Origin: Wukongibacter sp050859025
GTDB taxonomy: Bacteria; Bacillota; Clostridia; Peptostreptococcales; Caminicellaceae
DNA length: 64,000 bases
Direction: 5' to 3'
Assembly (NCBI RefSeq): GCF_050859025.1
Contig: NZ_CP138200.1
Span: 5,394,001 to 5,458,000 of the forward strand
The position numbers and the translations under genes were made by a program. The notes under the pieces were generated by a model. That model worked only from the letters and a program-made list of their open reading frames with translations, was not told the origin of the DNA and made no database searches. Each line of letters begins with the position of its first letter. Position 1 is the stretch's first letter. Positions 52,743 to 61,794 of the stretch are shown here, one piece after another.

Positions 52743-53040
52743 TTATTCTATTATCAATAGGGTAACCAACAATGTCGTACTGTGCAATGCCATTCTCTCT
52801 ATGACAAATCCATAGATTAAAGCACCTAAGAAAATACCCCCTCGTAACAGCAAGACTTTCGGAGAAAGTTACCTTGACATATATTAAATCGATGTTTCCT
52901 TTTAAACATATGCCTATATAGAAACAATGATAGATGCACTTGATATACTTAGTAAACATAATATTCCCACCAATAAGGCAAAGTATAAAAAGATTCACTT
53001 TCAAGCAAAGATATGCCACTAGGCAATATCAATGCTACGT
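52743..53040 (-). pseudogene. remnant of a membrane transporter gene
   Basis: Between tetR and mph, separate frames encode typical membrane helices: one reads IFLYFALLVGILCLLSISSA and another GGIFLGALIYGFVIERMAL followed by a stop at 52743. These look like the last part of an MFS-type exporter broken by frameshifts and deletion. A 98-codon frame across this region has no such pattern and is not believed. The gene order suggests TetR once controlled this pump. Confidence 0.5.
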
Positions 53041-53049
53041 AAAGAAACT

Positions 53050-53652
53050 CTAAAGATTATTTGTAAGTTCATTTGCCACAGCATTAAAAAGAATTTCTTG
53101 AACTTTAGGATAAATCTTCTCACCAACATCCTTTTTATGAATAATCATTGCTAAAGCAGCTCTAATAACACCAGCAATAACTTCAATATCCTCATGGATT
53201 AATTTTTTTGACGCCTTATTATTCTTGATAAATTCCATAAGAGGAACAATACTTCTTAGAGTTTTTGTTGCTGAATATTCTGGATTTACCTTACGAACTA
53301 CAACTTTATATTCTTCCAAATTGGTAATTAATCTTTGAGTTAATACATTGGTTTCCAATTCAGAAGCCATTGCATGTAGATAAGCTTTAATTGCTCCACA
53401 TATATCCTTTTCTTCTTCCACTTTTGGCCAAACTCGTCTTTCAATTTCTTCCCCTTCAAAGGCTAATAGCTCAAGATAAAGCATTTCCTTTGATTCAAAA
53501 AAAATATAGAAACTACTTTTCGCTATAGACACTGAAGAAGTTATATCTTCAATGGATGTATTTTTCAGCCCCTTTGCAATAAAACACTGATGTGCAGTTC
53601 GCATCATTTCTAACCTAATTCTTTCTTTTTCTGCTTCTGTAAATTTGGGCAT
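53050..53652 (-). CDS. TetR-family transcriptional regulator
   Basis: The 200 residues begin with a TetR helix-turn-helix (MMRTAHQCFIAKGLKNTSIEDI, then SSVSIAKSSFYIFFESKEMLY). An all-helical ligand domain follows. It precedes the transporter remnant and mph on the same strand and was probably their repressor. TACCTCC complement gives a GGAGG ribosome site before the ATG. Confidence 0.92.
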   Translation of the reverse strand: MPKFTEAEKERIRLEMMRTAHQCFIAKGLKNTSIEDITSSVSIAKSSFYIFFESKEMLYLELLAFEGEEIERRVWPKVEEEKDICGAIKAYLHAMASELETNVLTQRLITNLEEYKVVVRKVNPEYSATKTLRSIVPLMEFIKNNKASKKLIHEDIEVIAGVIRAALAMIIHKKDVGEKIYPKVQEILFNAVANELTNNL

Positions 53653-53983
53653 TATATTTTTTACCTCCAGTCAAAAATAGTAATTAAAACATAAAAACAA
53701 ATTGTGTATTTATTTTTATTATAATAAAGCTTAATTGTTCTGTCAAGCAAGAATCGTATCACAAAGTCTTATTTATCTCTAGAAAAATAGACAAGACCAT
53801 ATCTTTTTAATAATATATAATCTTTGTAGCACACTATTTTAAATAAATTCTGAAAATGAGTAATAAAAAATAACTGATCCATCATATATAGTTTCAGTTA
53901 TTATTTATTAATATTAATTTTTCACTTTATTTCAAGAAATCCTTACTATTTATACAATGTGTTCCTAATAGGCAATTAGGGTC
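53653..53983. other. intergenic region with one hairpin
   Basis: TAACTGA (53871) pairs with TCAGTTA (to 53900), flanked by A-rich and T-rich stretches, a weak terminator on either strand. No gene was seen. Confidence 0.4.
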
Positions 53984-54233
53984 AGGCTAAACTTTAAACT
54001 TCATAAGCAATTTTAGATATTGCCATTTCGCTAACATAAGATACTCTTCAAGCTCTTTTTGACTCATCATTTTTTACTCTTTTCATATATTCTAATTTAT
54101 CAATATCAAATATACATTTCTTATTATTGCCTCTTACAATAACATGATATAGTACTCTTTCGTAATGCACTCTAGGTTTTCTTGGCACTTTATCACCCTT
54201 TTTTATTATATCATAAAGTTTAAAGTTTAGCCT
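53984..54233. mobile_element. 250-bp RAYT-derived miniature element
   Basis: Perfect 18-bp inverted ends, AGGCTAAACTTTAAACTT and its complement, bound a 250-bp stretch. On the minus strand it encodes the start of a REP-associated tyrosine transposase (46 residues from GTG at 54188, MPRKPRVHYERVLYHVIVRG) and then, in another frame, the end of one (SQKELEEYL, ending at the inverted repeat). The catalytic middle is deleted. The same end sequence borders the RAYT pseudogene at 62879. Confidence 0.75.
54048..54188 (-). pseudogene. RAYT (Y1 transposase) N-terminal fragment
   Basis: The 46-codon frame starts at a GTG behind AAAAGGGTG and reads like the first part of RAYT proteins up to FDIDKLEY. 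It then leaves the family and stops. The H-x-H and tyrosine catalytic motifs are absent. Confidence 0.75.
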
Positions 54234-54496
54234 AGTACAATAAGGTTAAGCAAGAGCAATCAATAAAAGCTATGTGAGAAAAAATAAATAGCGAACGTTA
54301 ACAGGTATAGACAAAAGTTAGTTCATAAATTATTCTCTATATAGCAGGAGATAAATGATCAAGCCTTAGGAGAATCTTATTAGATTTGATACCTGTGGGT
54401 CAGACAATTAATCCATTTAGTGAATTTTATGAGTTGGCTGGTTGGAACCCCAAAAATGGGAATATCCGTGTAACGCGCTAGGTTATATCTCATTAG
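54234..54496 (+). ncRNA. left non-coding end of IS110-type element, possible bridge RNA source
   Basis: IS110-family elements are known to express a non-coding bridge RNA from a terminal non-coding end that pairs with target and donor DNA. The stretch from about 54406 to the transposase holds foldable sequence (GGAACCCCAAAAATGGGAATATCC and around it). I cannot fix its ends or its loops from sequence alone. Confidence 0.35.
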
Positions 54497-55934
54497 ATGA
54501 AATGGATGCTCTTGCTTAATTTTATATTAGAGGTGATTTATATTAGCTATTTTGATTTTTTAAGTGTGGGAATTGATGTGGCTTCAAAGGTAAGCTGGGC
54601 GTGCATTCTAACACCAGACCATAAACCTGCATGGGGCTTTATAAGAATTGATCATAGCTCTTTAGATTCACTTGATTATCTGGTGAATTCAATTAAAAAG
54701 GCAGAAGAGGTGAATTCATTAAAGGCTAGAATCTTTCTTGAATCCACAGGAATCTACCACATTCCACTCTTTTGCCATCTCAAAGAAGCAGGATTTGAGG
54801 TGTATATCCTAAATCCCCTCATTACTGATTCTAACAAAAATCAGGGGATAAGGAAAGTGAAAAGTGATAAGAATGATGCTAAAAGAATAGCTAAGACTGC
54901 ATATACTCACGATTTGAAGGTGTCCTTGATACCAGGAGATCTTATGCTTAACATCAGGGCTTTAACTAGAGATTACCACCGCATGGTAGATACTAAAACA
55001 GTTTTTCTTAATCAACTAACTAAAGAGCTTGCATTAGTATTCCCTGGTTATAGCAGTGTTTTTTCAAATACAGTGGGAAAAACATCTAGAGCTATTCTTA
55101 GAACCTTTGAAACGCCAAAGTATAAAGTTATTGAATTCATATCTAGCCATGCTAAAAGAGGTAAAGAAGCAGCTGAAAAAAGCTATAAAAAACTTATTAA
55201 TGCTGCAAAAATAGCAATAACATTTAGCCATCAGCTAGATGCATCATATTACCTTATTGATTCAAAACTTGACATGATTGAAACTATTGAAAAAAGATTA
55301 ACAGATATCGAAAATAAGATCAAATCATATCTTGATAAATATAAGAATGAAGATTTTGTGAAACAAATAAAATTAATTGAATCAATAACAGGTATTGGAT
55401 TTATTACCTCAGTAACATTAATGGCTGAGATCGGTGATTTTAAGGCCTTTAGAAAACCAAAACAATTGGTTGCTTACTTTGGAGTAGATCCATGTGTCAA
55501 AGAATCAGGTAATTTTAAAGGAACTAAAATTTCCATGTCGAAAAGAGGCTCCTCTATAGCTAGAAGAGTACTCTTCGTAGTAGCAGTGGCTGCTATAAGA
55601 CGTAATAACAAAGGAGAAGCTATTAATCCAGTATTAAGAGAATACTATGAGAAAAAACTCATTTCTAAATCTAAGAAATCAGCACTTGGTGCAATAATGA
55701 GAAAGATGACGAATATAATATTTGCGGTTCTTAGGGACAATAAAGAATATGAAATTAGAGCTCCACAGGAGCACGTAAAGAAATATAATAAAACATCACT
55801 TAAGATTGTAGCATAGAGCTATGATCAAGGTATTTAGCCATTGGTTTATTTGGTATGCCCAAAATCTTGTTTTAAAGAACATAAAAAAATTTTATAAAAA
55901 CTCTTGACTGTTACTAGCTAGTCTGACCCGTATC
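54388..55934 (+). mobile_element. IS110-family insertion sequence (boundaries approximate)
   Basis: GATAC plus GGGTCAGAC at 54388-54405 faces GTCTGACCCGTATC at 55921-55934, as subterminal inverted repeats. They flank a complete IS110-type transposase. IS110 elements lack classical terminal repeats, so the true ends may lie some bp outside. It sits directly beside the RAYT-derived palindromic element. Confidence 0.7.
54497..55816 (+). CDS. IS110-family transposase
   Basis: The protein has the N-terminal DEDD RuvC-like domain (VGIDVASKVSWA, then FLESTGIYHIPL and VKSDKNDAKRIAKTA with its two aspartates) and the C-terminal Transposase_20 domain (IESITGIGFITSVTLMAEIGD, RKPKQLVAYFGVDP, SKRGSSIARRVLF with the catalytic serine). 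All key residues are present. The upstream ATG at 54497 has no ribosome site. GAGGTG (54530-54535) is correctly spaced for an in-frame ATT at 54542, which may be the real start and would remove 15 unlike residues. Confidence 0.92.
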   Translation: MKWMLLLNFILEVIYISYFDFLSVGIDVASKVSWACILTPDHKPAWGFIRIDHSSLDSLDYLVNSIKKAEEVNSLKARIFLESTGIYHIPLFCHLKEAGFEVYILNPLITDSNKNQGIRKVKSDKNDAKRIAKTAYTHDLKVSLIPGDLMLNIRALTRDYHRMVDTKTVFLNQLTKELALVFPGYSSVFSNTVGKTSRAILRTFETPKYKVIEFISSHAKRGKEAAEKSYKKLINAAKIAITFSHQLDASYYLIDSKLDMIETIEKRLTDIENKIKSYLDKYKNEDFVKQIKLIESITGIGFITSVTLMAEIGDFKAFRKPKQLVAYFGVDPCVKESGNFKGTKISMSKRGSSIARRVLFVVAVAAIRRNNKGEAINPVLREYYEKKLISKSKKSALGAIMRKMTNIIFAVLRDNKEYEIRAPQEHVKKYNKTSLKIVA

Positions 55935-56152
55935 ACTTGCTATTGCTATAAGGAAAAATCCTAATGAATAGAAAAATATCAAGCTATATAAAAATCATAG
56001 CTTAACTTTTATATAGTTTAATATTTTTCTGAATATTAGTTTCTAGCCTTTCAATTTTATTCGTACTTTAAAAAAGTTTTTTTGCCATGCTTACTATTTA
56101 AATAGATTATTTTTGAAAATCACCTTGACTCTGGTTAGCTAGTCTCCCTATA
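55817..56152. other. non-coding right end of IS110 element and flank
   Basis: The first 120 bp belong to the element. The rest has no recognisable gene; a 61-codon minus-strand frame at 56107 overlaps repeat A3 and is not believed. Confidence 0.4.
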
Positions 56153-56206
56153 TTTCTGGGAGTTTGGCATATGTATAAATTAGCAGCTTTATTTGAATCT
56201 CTATAG
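56153..56206 (+). repeat. dispersed repeat family A, copy 3
   Basis: TTTCTGGGAGTTTGGC, then ATGTATAAATTA, then GAATCTCTATAG match the central and right parts of copy 1 in order. It lies 46 bp beyond the end of the corrinoid operon. Confidence 0.7.
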
Positions 56207-56251
56207 ATATACTCTACTAACTTATTGATGTTTATGAGGGATAATTTTTTT

Positions 56252-58045
56252 CTAATCCGAAAATAAAAGGCACTGAGCAAAAAGTCTTTCATATCCTTCT
56301 GATGCTCCTAACTCCATATAATCCATTTTATTAGCTAATTCTTCAATTTGCTGCTTTACCTCAACAGACATTAGCGCCATATATGCTCCTGTTTTAGAAG
56401 AATTCCCTACATATAGTAATTTATCCTTTATCTCCTCTGGTAAAATTCCCGTTCCCACTAAGCTATCAGCAGACAAATGAGCTCCAAATTGTCCCGCTAT
56501 CATAACTCTATCAAGCTGACTCATATCAATATCTGCTTGTTTTAGCAAGGCATAAAACCCAGAGAGAATAGCTCCCTTTGCTAGTTGTACTTGGCGAACA
56601 TCAGATTGAGTAATCAATAGTTGCTCCGGATTATTTTGTAGAACAAATTCCCGTTTCCTTCCATTTAATTGGATCATGTCATATCGATAATCTGATTCTT
56701 CAAGCTTTTCTTTCTTTATAAATGCCCCGTCTTTTTTTACAATTCCTATTCTAATCAGCTCTTTTACAGCAGCTAAAATCCCACTTCCGCATAGTCCTAT
56801 AGGTTCTGTGTTATCTATAACTTTTATTTCGATTCCACTTTCAGTAATTTTTACATCTTCAATTGCACCCTCTGCTGCACGCATGCCTGAACTAATGTTC
56901 ATACCTTCTAAGGCTGGCCCAGCCGCACAGGAACAGGATAGTAGTTTTCCATGATTGGATAAAACAATTTCTCCATTGGTACCTATATCTATAAATAGAA
57001 CATTCTCCCCAGCTTTATGTAGTTGACAAACATATGTACCTGCTACAATATCTGCTCCGATATATGATGAAACCGATGGCAAACAATATAGTCTCGCCCC
57101 AGAGAATACTTCTAACCCAATATCTTTAGCTAGTATATTCTTTGACTTCACAAAAGCTGGTGCATATGGAGACTTTCCTATAGATATTGAATCAACTCCT
57201 AAAAGAAAATGCATCATTGTACAGTTTGCTGCAATAGTAATCTCATAAATATTTTTTCTATCTATATTGGATTGTTTACACATATCCTCAATCATGTCAT
57301 TTATAGCATTTATAATTGTATTTTGTAGCTTCTCTTTAGAATTCTCTCGATTCTCTAGAGCATATGTAATCCTAGTTAAAACATCCATGCCAAACTTTTT
57401 TTGAGGATTAATCATTGATGCTGTAGCCAATTCATCACCGGTCTTCATATCAACCAATGATGTTACAACAGTTGTAGTTCCAATATCAACAGCTACACCA
57501 TAAAGAAAATCTGTAGTATCCCCTGACTCAATCCCAATTAAATTCTTATCATTAAAAACTCCTGTAACTCTACCATTAATGATTTCGTTCTGCTGCAATA
57601 ATCTTAAATCAAGCTTTTCAATTCCAAGTACATTAAGTACAGAATCCTCAAATGATATTTGATTTTCTAATGTAGGCACTTTTATTTCAAAAACTTCTTT
57701 GTGAATTGCAGGATTAAAGTCAAATTCAGGTATATATCCCGTTGTAAGTACTTTATGCTTTCTTTCTTTTTGTAATATTTCAATTACTATATCCTTTTTA
57801 GGCACAACAAGACAGGATAATCTTATCCCTGATCTAATTTCTTCTTCCTTTAAAAATTTTCTTTCTGTATCTGATATATCAGGTAGTTCTCCTTGGATAA
57901 GCCTGATCTTACATTTTCCACATATACCTTTTCCATTGCAGGGATTGTCAACAAAAATTTCATTTTCTAGTAAAAGCTGCAATAAGTCTTTATTAGGCGT
58001 ATATTCAAAGCTTACATTCTCTTCTCTAATAGAAATCCTAGGCAT
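56252..58045 (-). CDS. RACo-like corrinoid protein reductive activator
   Basis: The 597 residues begin with a 2Fe-2S ferredoxin domain (about 1-95, cysteines in CNGKGICGKCKIR and LSCLV). A linker follows, then an ASKHA-type ATPase domain of the DUF4445 family (about 190-590: VAVDIGTTTVV, LFIDIGTNGEIVLS, PALEGMNISSGMRAAEGAI, GLCGSGILAAV, MIAGQFGAHL). Such proteins reduce the cobalt of inactivated corrinoid proteins to Co(I) using ATP. It is last in the operon, 6 bp after a UroD gene, and its natural target is the corrinoid protein encoded at 59083. Confidence 0.93.
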   Translation of the reverse strand: MPRISIREENVSFEYTPNKDLLQLLLENEIFVDNPCNGKGICGKCKIRLIQGELPDISDTERKFLKEEEIRSGIRLSCLVVPKKDIVIEILQKERKHKVLTTGYIPEFDFNPAIHKEVFEIKVPTLENQISFEDSVLNVLGIEKLDLRLLQQNEIINGRVTGVFNDKNLIGIESGDTTDFLYGVAVDIGTTTVVTSLVDMKTGDELATASMINPQKKFGMDVLTRITYALENRENSKEKLQNTIINAINDMIEDMCKQSNIDRKNIYEITIAANCTMMHFLLGVDSISIGKSPYAPAFVKSKNILAKDIGLEVFSGARLYCLPSVSSYIGADIVAGTYVCQLHKAGENVLFIDIGTNGEIVLSNHGKLLSCSCAAGPALEGMNISSGMRAAEGAIEDVKITESGIEIKVIDNTEPIGLCGSGILAAVKELIRIGIVKKDGAFIKKEKLEESDYRYDMIQLNGRKREFVLQNNPEQLLITQSDVRQVQLAKGAILSGFYALLKQADIDMSQLDRVMIAGQFGAHLSADSLVGTGILPEEIKDKLLYVGNSSKTGAYMALMSVEVKQQIEELANKMDYMELGASEGYERLFAQCLLFSD

Positions 58046-58051
58046 TGATGA

Positions 58052-59077
58052 TTATATCTCCTTTTTTAAAGATTTTATCATTGATCTTACATTTTTTATT
58101 GGTGACTTCATACCTAGTCCACATGCTGGCGATATGATATTTGACCCATCCTTAACACATTTTTGGGTTAGTTCCGCTATTTTATCTGGTTCTCCAAACT
58201 CAATTGTATAAGTACTCACATTTCCCATTATCAATCTATCTCCTAAGTTTTTCCTTGCCTCGTTCATACTAACAATTGAATCAAAACTTAGGACACCACT
58301 TTTTATTTTATTTACTTCATGATATACTTTCTTCATTTGTCCACATATATGTACAATTGTGGGAATATTTTCATTTTGTATGCCATCAACAATCTTATTA
58401 ATATATTTAACTGCAAATTCTTTAAATAGCTTCGGACCTAAAATTTCCCCTGTACCACTTGGGTCAGAAATCGCAATTATATCTGCTCCTGCTACTATTT
58501 GCTCCTTTGCAAATTGAATTAACTGCTCTGTAACAAAATCAACAAATTTATGGGCCTCACTATTATTTTTTCTTAATTCCTTATAAAAGACAACTGGCTC
58601 CATTATTGAGCTTGCAGTACTGATAGGACCTGTTAGGTTTCCTATAACAGGTATATCACTCTCCTTTGATTTCAACAACTTAATTGCATCAAGTACTACT
58701 TTTGACCTACCCTGTTGAAAATTAATTTCCGAAAGCATTTCCCATTCTTGCACAGAGTTAATTGCATACTCTACAACATGGGGCTCATATATATTTGTCC
58801 CCATATCAACCTTCGCGCCAAATTCCTCTGCCTCCACAGTCATACAAAATGGAACACCATAGTTCTCGAAGCATTCTTTCTCATAGACTGCTACTGCTAG
58901 GTCTGCCATCATCTGTGCATCCATATGCGCTTGTGGGAAGCCAACTCCAATATCCTCCATTATATCTGTTATCACCATATTCATCATACCACCAGGACAA
59001 ATACATGGTGGTCTATCAACTTTTTCTCCATTAAAAACCTTATTTAATCGGTCTTTTGGTGATAGCATAGCTCTCAC
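58052..59077 (-). CDS. UroD-fold methyltransferase (MtaA/CmuA type), paralogue 1
   Basis: The 341-residue protein has the uroporphyrinogen decarboxylase fold used by corrinoid-dependent methyltransferases. SPKDRLNKVFNGEKVDRPP opens it. Likely zinc ligands are in TIVHICGQMKK (H-x-C) and IISPACGLG (late cysteine). ISDPSGTGEILGP is also characteristic. True UroD would have no such cysteine triad and would lie in a haem operon. It probably moves a methyl group to or from the corrinoid protein encoded 5 bp upstream. Substrate unknown. Confidence 0.88.
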   Translation of the reverse strand: MRAMLSPKDRLNKVFNGEKVDRPPCICPGGMMNMVITDIMEDIGVGFPQAHMDAQMMADLAVAVYEKECFENYGVPFCMTVEAEEFGAKVDMGTNIYEPHVVEYAINSVQEWEMLSEINFQQGRSKVVLDAIKLLKSKESDIPVIGNLTGPISTASSIMEPVVFYKELRKNNSEAHKFVDFVTEQLIQFAKEQIVAGADIIAISDPSGTGEILGPKLFKEFAVKYINKIVDGIQNENIPTIVHICGQMKKVYHEVNKIKSGVLSFDSIVSMNEARKNLGDRLIMGNVSTYTIEFGEPDKIAELTQKCVKDGSNIISPACGLGMKSPIKNVRSMIKSLKKEI

Positions 59078-59082
59078 TCCTT

Positions 59083-59739
59083 TTATGCTACATCCAGTAG
59101 TCTTTTTATTAGTTTAACAGCCTCAACCGCATTGGTCGAATACCCATCTGCACCAATATTATCCGCATATTTCTGGGAAATAGGTCCTCCACCAATAATA
59201 ACTTTAACTTGCTCTCTTATACCCGCTTCTTTAAGCAACTCAATAACCTTACTCATACCAACCATTGTTGTTGTCATTAATGTTGATAGACATACAAAGG
59301 AAGCATTAACTTCTCTTGCCTTCTCTATAAAATTTTGTAATGGAACGTCTCTCCCTAAATCAAACATTTCAAAACCAGCTGTCTCTATCATAATCTTCAC
59401 TAGATTTTTACCTATATCATGGGTATCTCCTTCTACAACTCCTATTACACCCTTTGGTTTTTCTTTTTCTGCCTCATCTGCTGAAAGATGAGGTCTTAAA
59501 ATTGATAGACCTTCATACATTGCATCTGAACATAATAATACATCTGTCACAAAATACTCTTCATCATCATATAGTTGACTGGCACGATTCATACCGTCTA
59601 CGAGTCCTTCCATAATACCGTCAAATACTGGATATCCTGCTTCTAAATATTCATTACATGCTTCAATCACATCTTTTTCTTCCATGTCTACTACACCATC
59701 TGACATTCTTTTTAATAATTCTCCTTTTGATGCTGGCAT
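59083..59739 (-). CDS. B12-binding corrinoid methyl-carrier protein
   Basis: The 218 residues have an N-terminal helical cap (about 1-90) and a Rossmann B12 domain (about 92-215) with the lower-ligand motif GDTHDIGKNLV and later VIIGGGPIS and IGADGYSTNA, as in MtaC, MtbC and MetH. It carries the methyl group on cobalt between methyltransferase modules. It sits in the middle of three UroD-type genes. Confidence 0.95.
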   Translation of the reverse strand: MPASKGELLKRMSDGVVDMEEKDVIEACNEYLEAGYPVFDGIMEGLVDGMNRASQLYDDEEYFVTDVLLCSDAMYEGLSILRPHLSADEAEKEKPKGVIGVVEGDTHDIGKNLVKIMIETAGFEMFDLGRDVPLQNFIEKAREVNASFVCLSTLMTTTMVGMSKVIELLKEAGIREQVKVIIGGGPISQKYADNIGADGYSTNAVEAVKLIKRLLDVA

Positions 59740-59775
59740 TGTCTTCCCTCCACTTTTTTCACTATTTATTAGATT

Positions 59776-60852
59776 CTATTTTATTAAGAAATTTTTAGGG
59801 TCTAATGGCCACTTGCCGTACTTTCTTGCCGAAGCCATAAATTGATCAATATTCTCAAGTGGAATGTTCCCTGATAGGTCACATCCAGATGCTAAAATAT
59901 ATCCATTCGGACTATCATATGCACTTTGAATACATTTTTTCACCGCCAAATCCACATCATTGGAATTTCCCAGATACAGTACCTCTACTGGGTCTACATT
60001 ACCAAGGATTGGAACTTTATCTCCCGCTACTTCCTTTGTATAAGATAAATCCACCCTATTATCAATACTCAACATGTCACATCCGGATTCAACCATATCT
60101 CCTACAATTGAGGTTGTATCTCCACAAATGTGATAGCATACCATTCCATTTGCATCATGAATATCTTTCATCAAATCAATTGTGTATGGTAAAACAAACT
60201 CTAAGTATTGTTTTTGATGAAGGATTGTCCCCGATGCAATTGGATCGCATAGTAATATAAGAATACCCTCTTTTATAAACTCCCTGTAAATCATCTTTAA
60301 TCCTTCGTTACAGAATTTAATTAATTTGTGTAACTTCTCAGGATTCTTTCGAGTTGCTCTTAATAAATTTTCTGTTTTATAGATACTTGCAGCAGCAGTA
60401 AAAGGTCCAGATATCAAAACTCCAGTTGGAACCTCTTTTCCTAATTTATCAATCAATATCTTAGCGGCTTCCAAATGTAATTGAAATGCCTTATCCTTCT
60501 TCAACTCCAATTTTGACATATCAAGTTGGTCCACATCATTTAAATCATCTAAAACATATTTAGTTATTGCTGGTACGGCATCCTCTGGATCAGTCATTTC
60601 ACTACCTAGAGCCATGCCCACACCATGTAGTCCATATTCAATAATCGCCAAATCATTGCCAAATCTTTCATAGCAGGCAATCTGTGCTCTTGCCTCATTT
60701 AAAGCAGTACTTCTTTTTTCCTTATGAGTCATTCCTAACGCTAACCCAGACATTGAACAAACCACTGGCATTGCTAAAATTCTGTCCATAGGTTTTCCTG
60801 TCATAAATGCATTCAATCGTTCATTTGGCGTCATTTGATCATCTTTGTGCAT
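59776..60852 (-). CDS. UroD-fold methyltransferase (MtaA/CmuA type), paralogue 2
   Basis: This 358-residue paralogue starts TPNERLNAFMTGKPMDRIL and has the H-x-C site in VCYHICGDTTSIVGD and the later cysteine in ILASGCDLSGN, so the zinc-thiolate site for a thiol or methyl substrate looks intact. It differs enough from paralogue 1 to have another substrate. It lies 36 bp before the corrinoid gene. Confidence 0.88.
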   Translation of the reverse strand: MHKDDQMTPNERLNAFMTGKPMDRILAMPVVCSMSGLALGMTHKEKRSTALNEARAQIACYERFGNDLAIIEYGLHGVGMALGSEMTDPEDAVPAITKYVLDDLNDVDQLDMSKLELKKDKAFQLHLEAAKILIDKLGKEVPTGVLISGPFTAAASIYKTENLLRATRKNPEKLHKLIKFCNEGLKMIYREFIKEGILILLCDPIASGTILHQKQYLEFVLPYTIDLMKDIHDANGMVCYHICGDTTSIVGDMVESGCDMLSIDNRVDLSYTKEVAGDKVPILGNVDPVEVLYLGNSNDVDLAVKKCIQSAYDSPNGYILASGCDLSGNIPLENIDQFMASARKYGKWPLDPKNFLIK

Positions 60853-60906
60853 ATAATATCCTCCCTTTGTAAAAATCAGCTTACCTTTTATGATAATTGC
60901 TTATAT

Positions 60907-61776
60907 TTAAAGCAAATCAATTGTTTTGATTATCCCATTTTTCAATTCAAATTCTGTATTTTTAATACACATTTGCCCTACAAACTTTGCTTTACCTATT
61001 GCTTTTGTACAGGCCTTAGAATATTTCATAGGTGAACCAATGGCAATATCCTTCCATACAGCTTTATCCGTTCCTAGTAATGCAAATGTAGTTTTGGGAC
61101 AGAGTAATACAATTGCTTCATCATCAAGAATCTCTTCGACTCTTTTTAATAATGGATAGGTGAAGTTTTCTACTACTTGTTCTGAAAATTTTGGCCCCAA
61201 AATATTTAAGCCTCCTGAAGAATCTCCATAACTAATCATATTCACTCCTGATTTTTGGGCTTCTTCTATAAAACGTAATACCTCATTTTGAAATTTATCA
61301 AAAATAGCCTTCATAGTTTCTGGATCTTTTCTAAATGTCTTAAAGACATGACGTGGATCAATTAGAACGTTCATAATTGTAAAGGGCCCAGAAATATACA
61401 AGACTACATTTTCTCCTTCATCCCGCAAATATTTACAGGCTTTTAAAACTTCTGAGATACGTCCCTTTGAATAATCAATTTCCTGTAAGTCTAATAGTTC
61501 TTTTGCATTTGTGCAAATATAGTCTTTAGCCCTTGGCCCTATGTTCTCATCCCCAAAATTAATATTTCCACCCATTGCTTCTCCTTCAACCGTATGGCAG
61601 AATGGTAATTGGCAAAAGTTTGTTTTATCATATTCTTTTAGCTCTTTGGCTAGTACAGCCATACTATGCCAATTTTTATAGGCCTGTGGAAATTTTAAAT
61701 TTGTTTTTTCTGTAACTTCATTATTTATACCCACGGAATTATCATATGTGCACTTAAAATCAATAATTTTACCCAT
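60907..61776 (-). CDS. short UroD-fold protein, paralogue 3, zinc site altered
   Basis: At 289 residues this is shorter than its neighbours: it lacks the usual N-terminal RLN-x-GExVDRxP segment and begins inside the fold (LKFPQAYKNWHSMAVLAKEL aligns with the AHMDAQMMADLAVAVYEKE part of paralogue 1). Where H-x-C is expected it reads IVLLCPKTT, without the histidine, and the late cysteine is in GQMCIKNTE. ISYGDSSGGLNILGPKF keeps the family pattern. It may be a non-catalytic partner or use another metal site. It follows a GTPase gene by 18 bp. Confidence 0.8.
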   Translation of the reverse strand: MGKIIDFKCTYDNSVGINNEVTEKTNLKFPQAYKNWHSMAVLAKELKEYDKTNFCQLPFCHTVEGEAMGGNINFGDENIGPRAKDYICTNAKELLDLQEIDYSKGRISEVLKACKYLRDEGENVVLYISGPFTIMNVLIDPRHVFKTFRKDPETMKAIFDKFQNEVLRFIEEAQKSGVNMISYGDSSGGLNILGPKFSEQVVENFTYPLLKRVEEILDDEAIVLLCPKTTFALLGTDKAVWKDIAIGSPMKYSKACTKAIGKAKFVGQMCIKNTEFELKNGIIKTIDLL

Positions 61777-61794
61777 TCTAATTCCCCCAAATTA

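Noticed and set aside
52723..53019. 98-codon minus-strand frame directly before mph
   Set aside because: Its translation has no family pattern, while other frames of the same stretch encode clear membrane helices; treated as a transporter relic instead.
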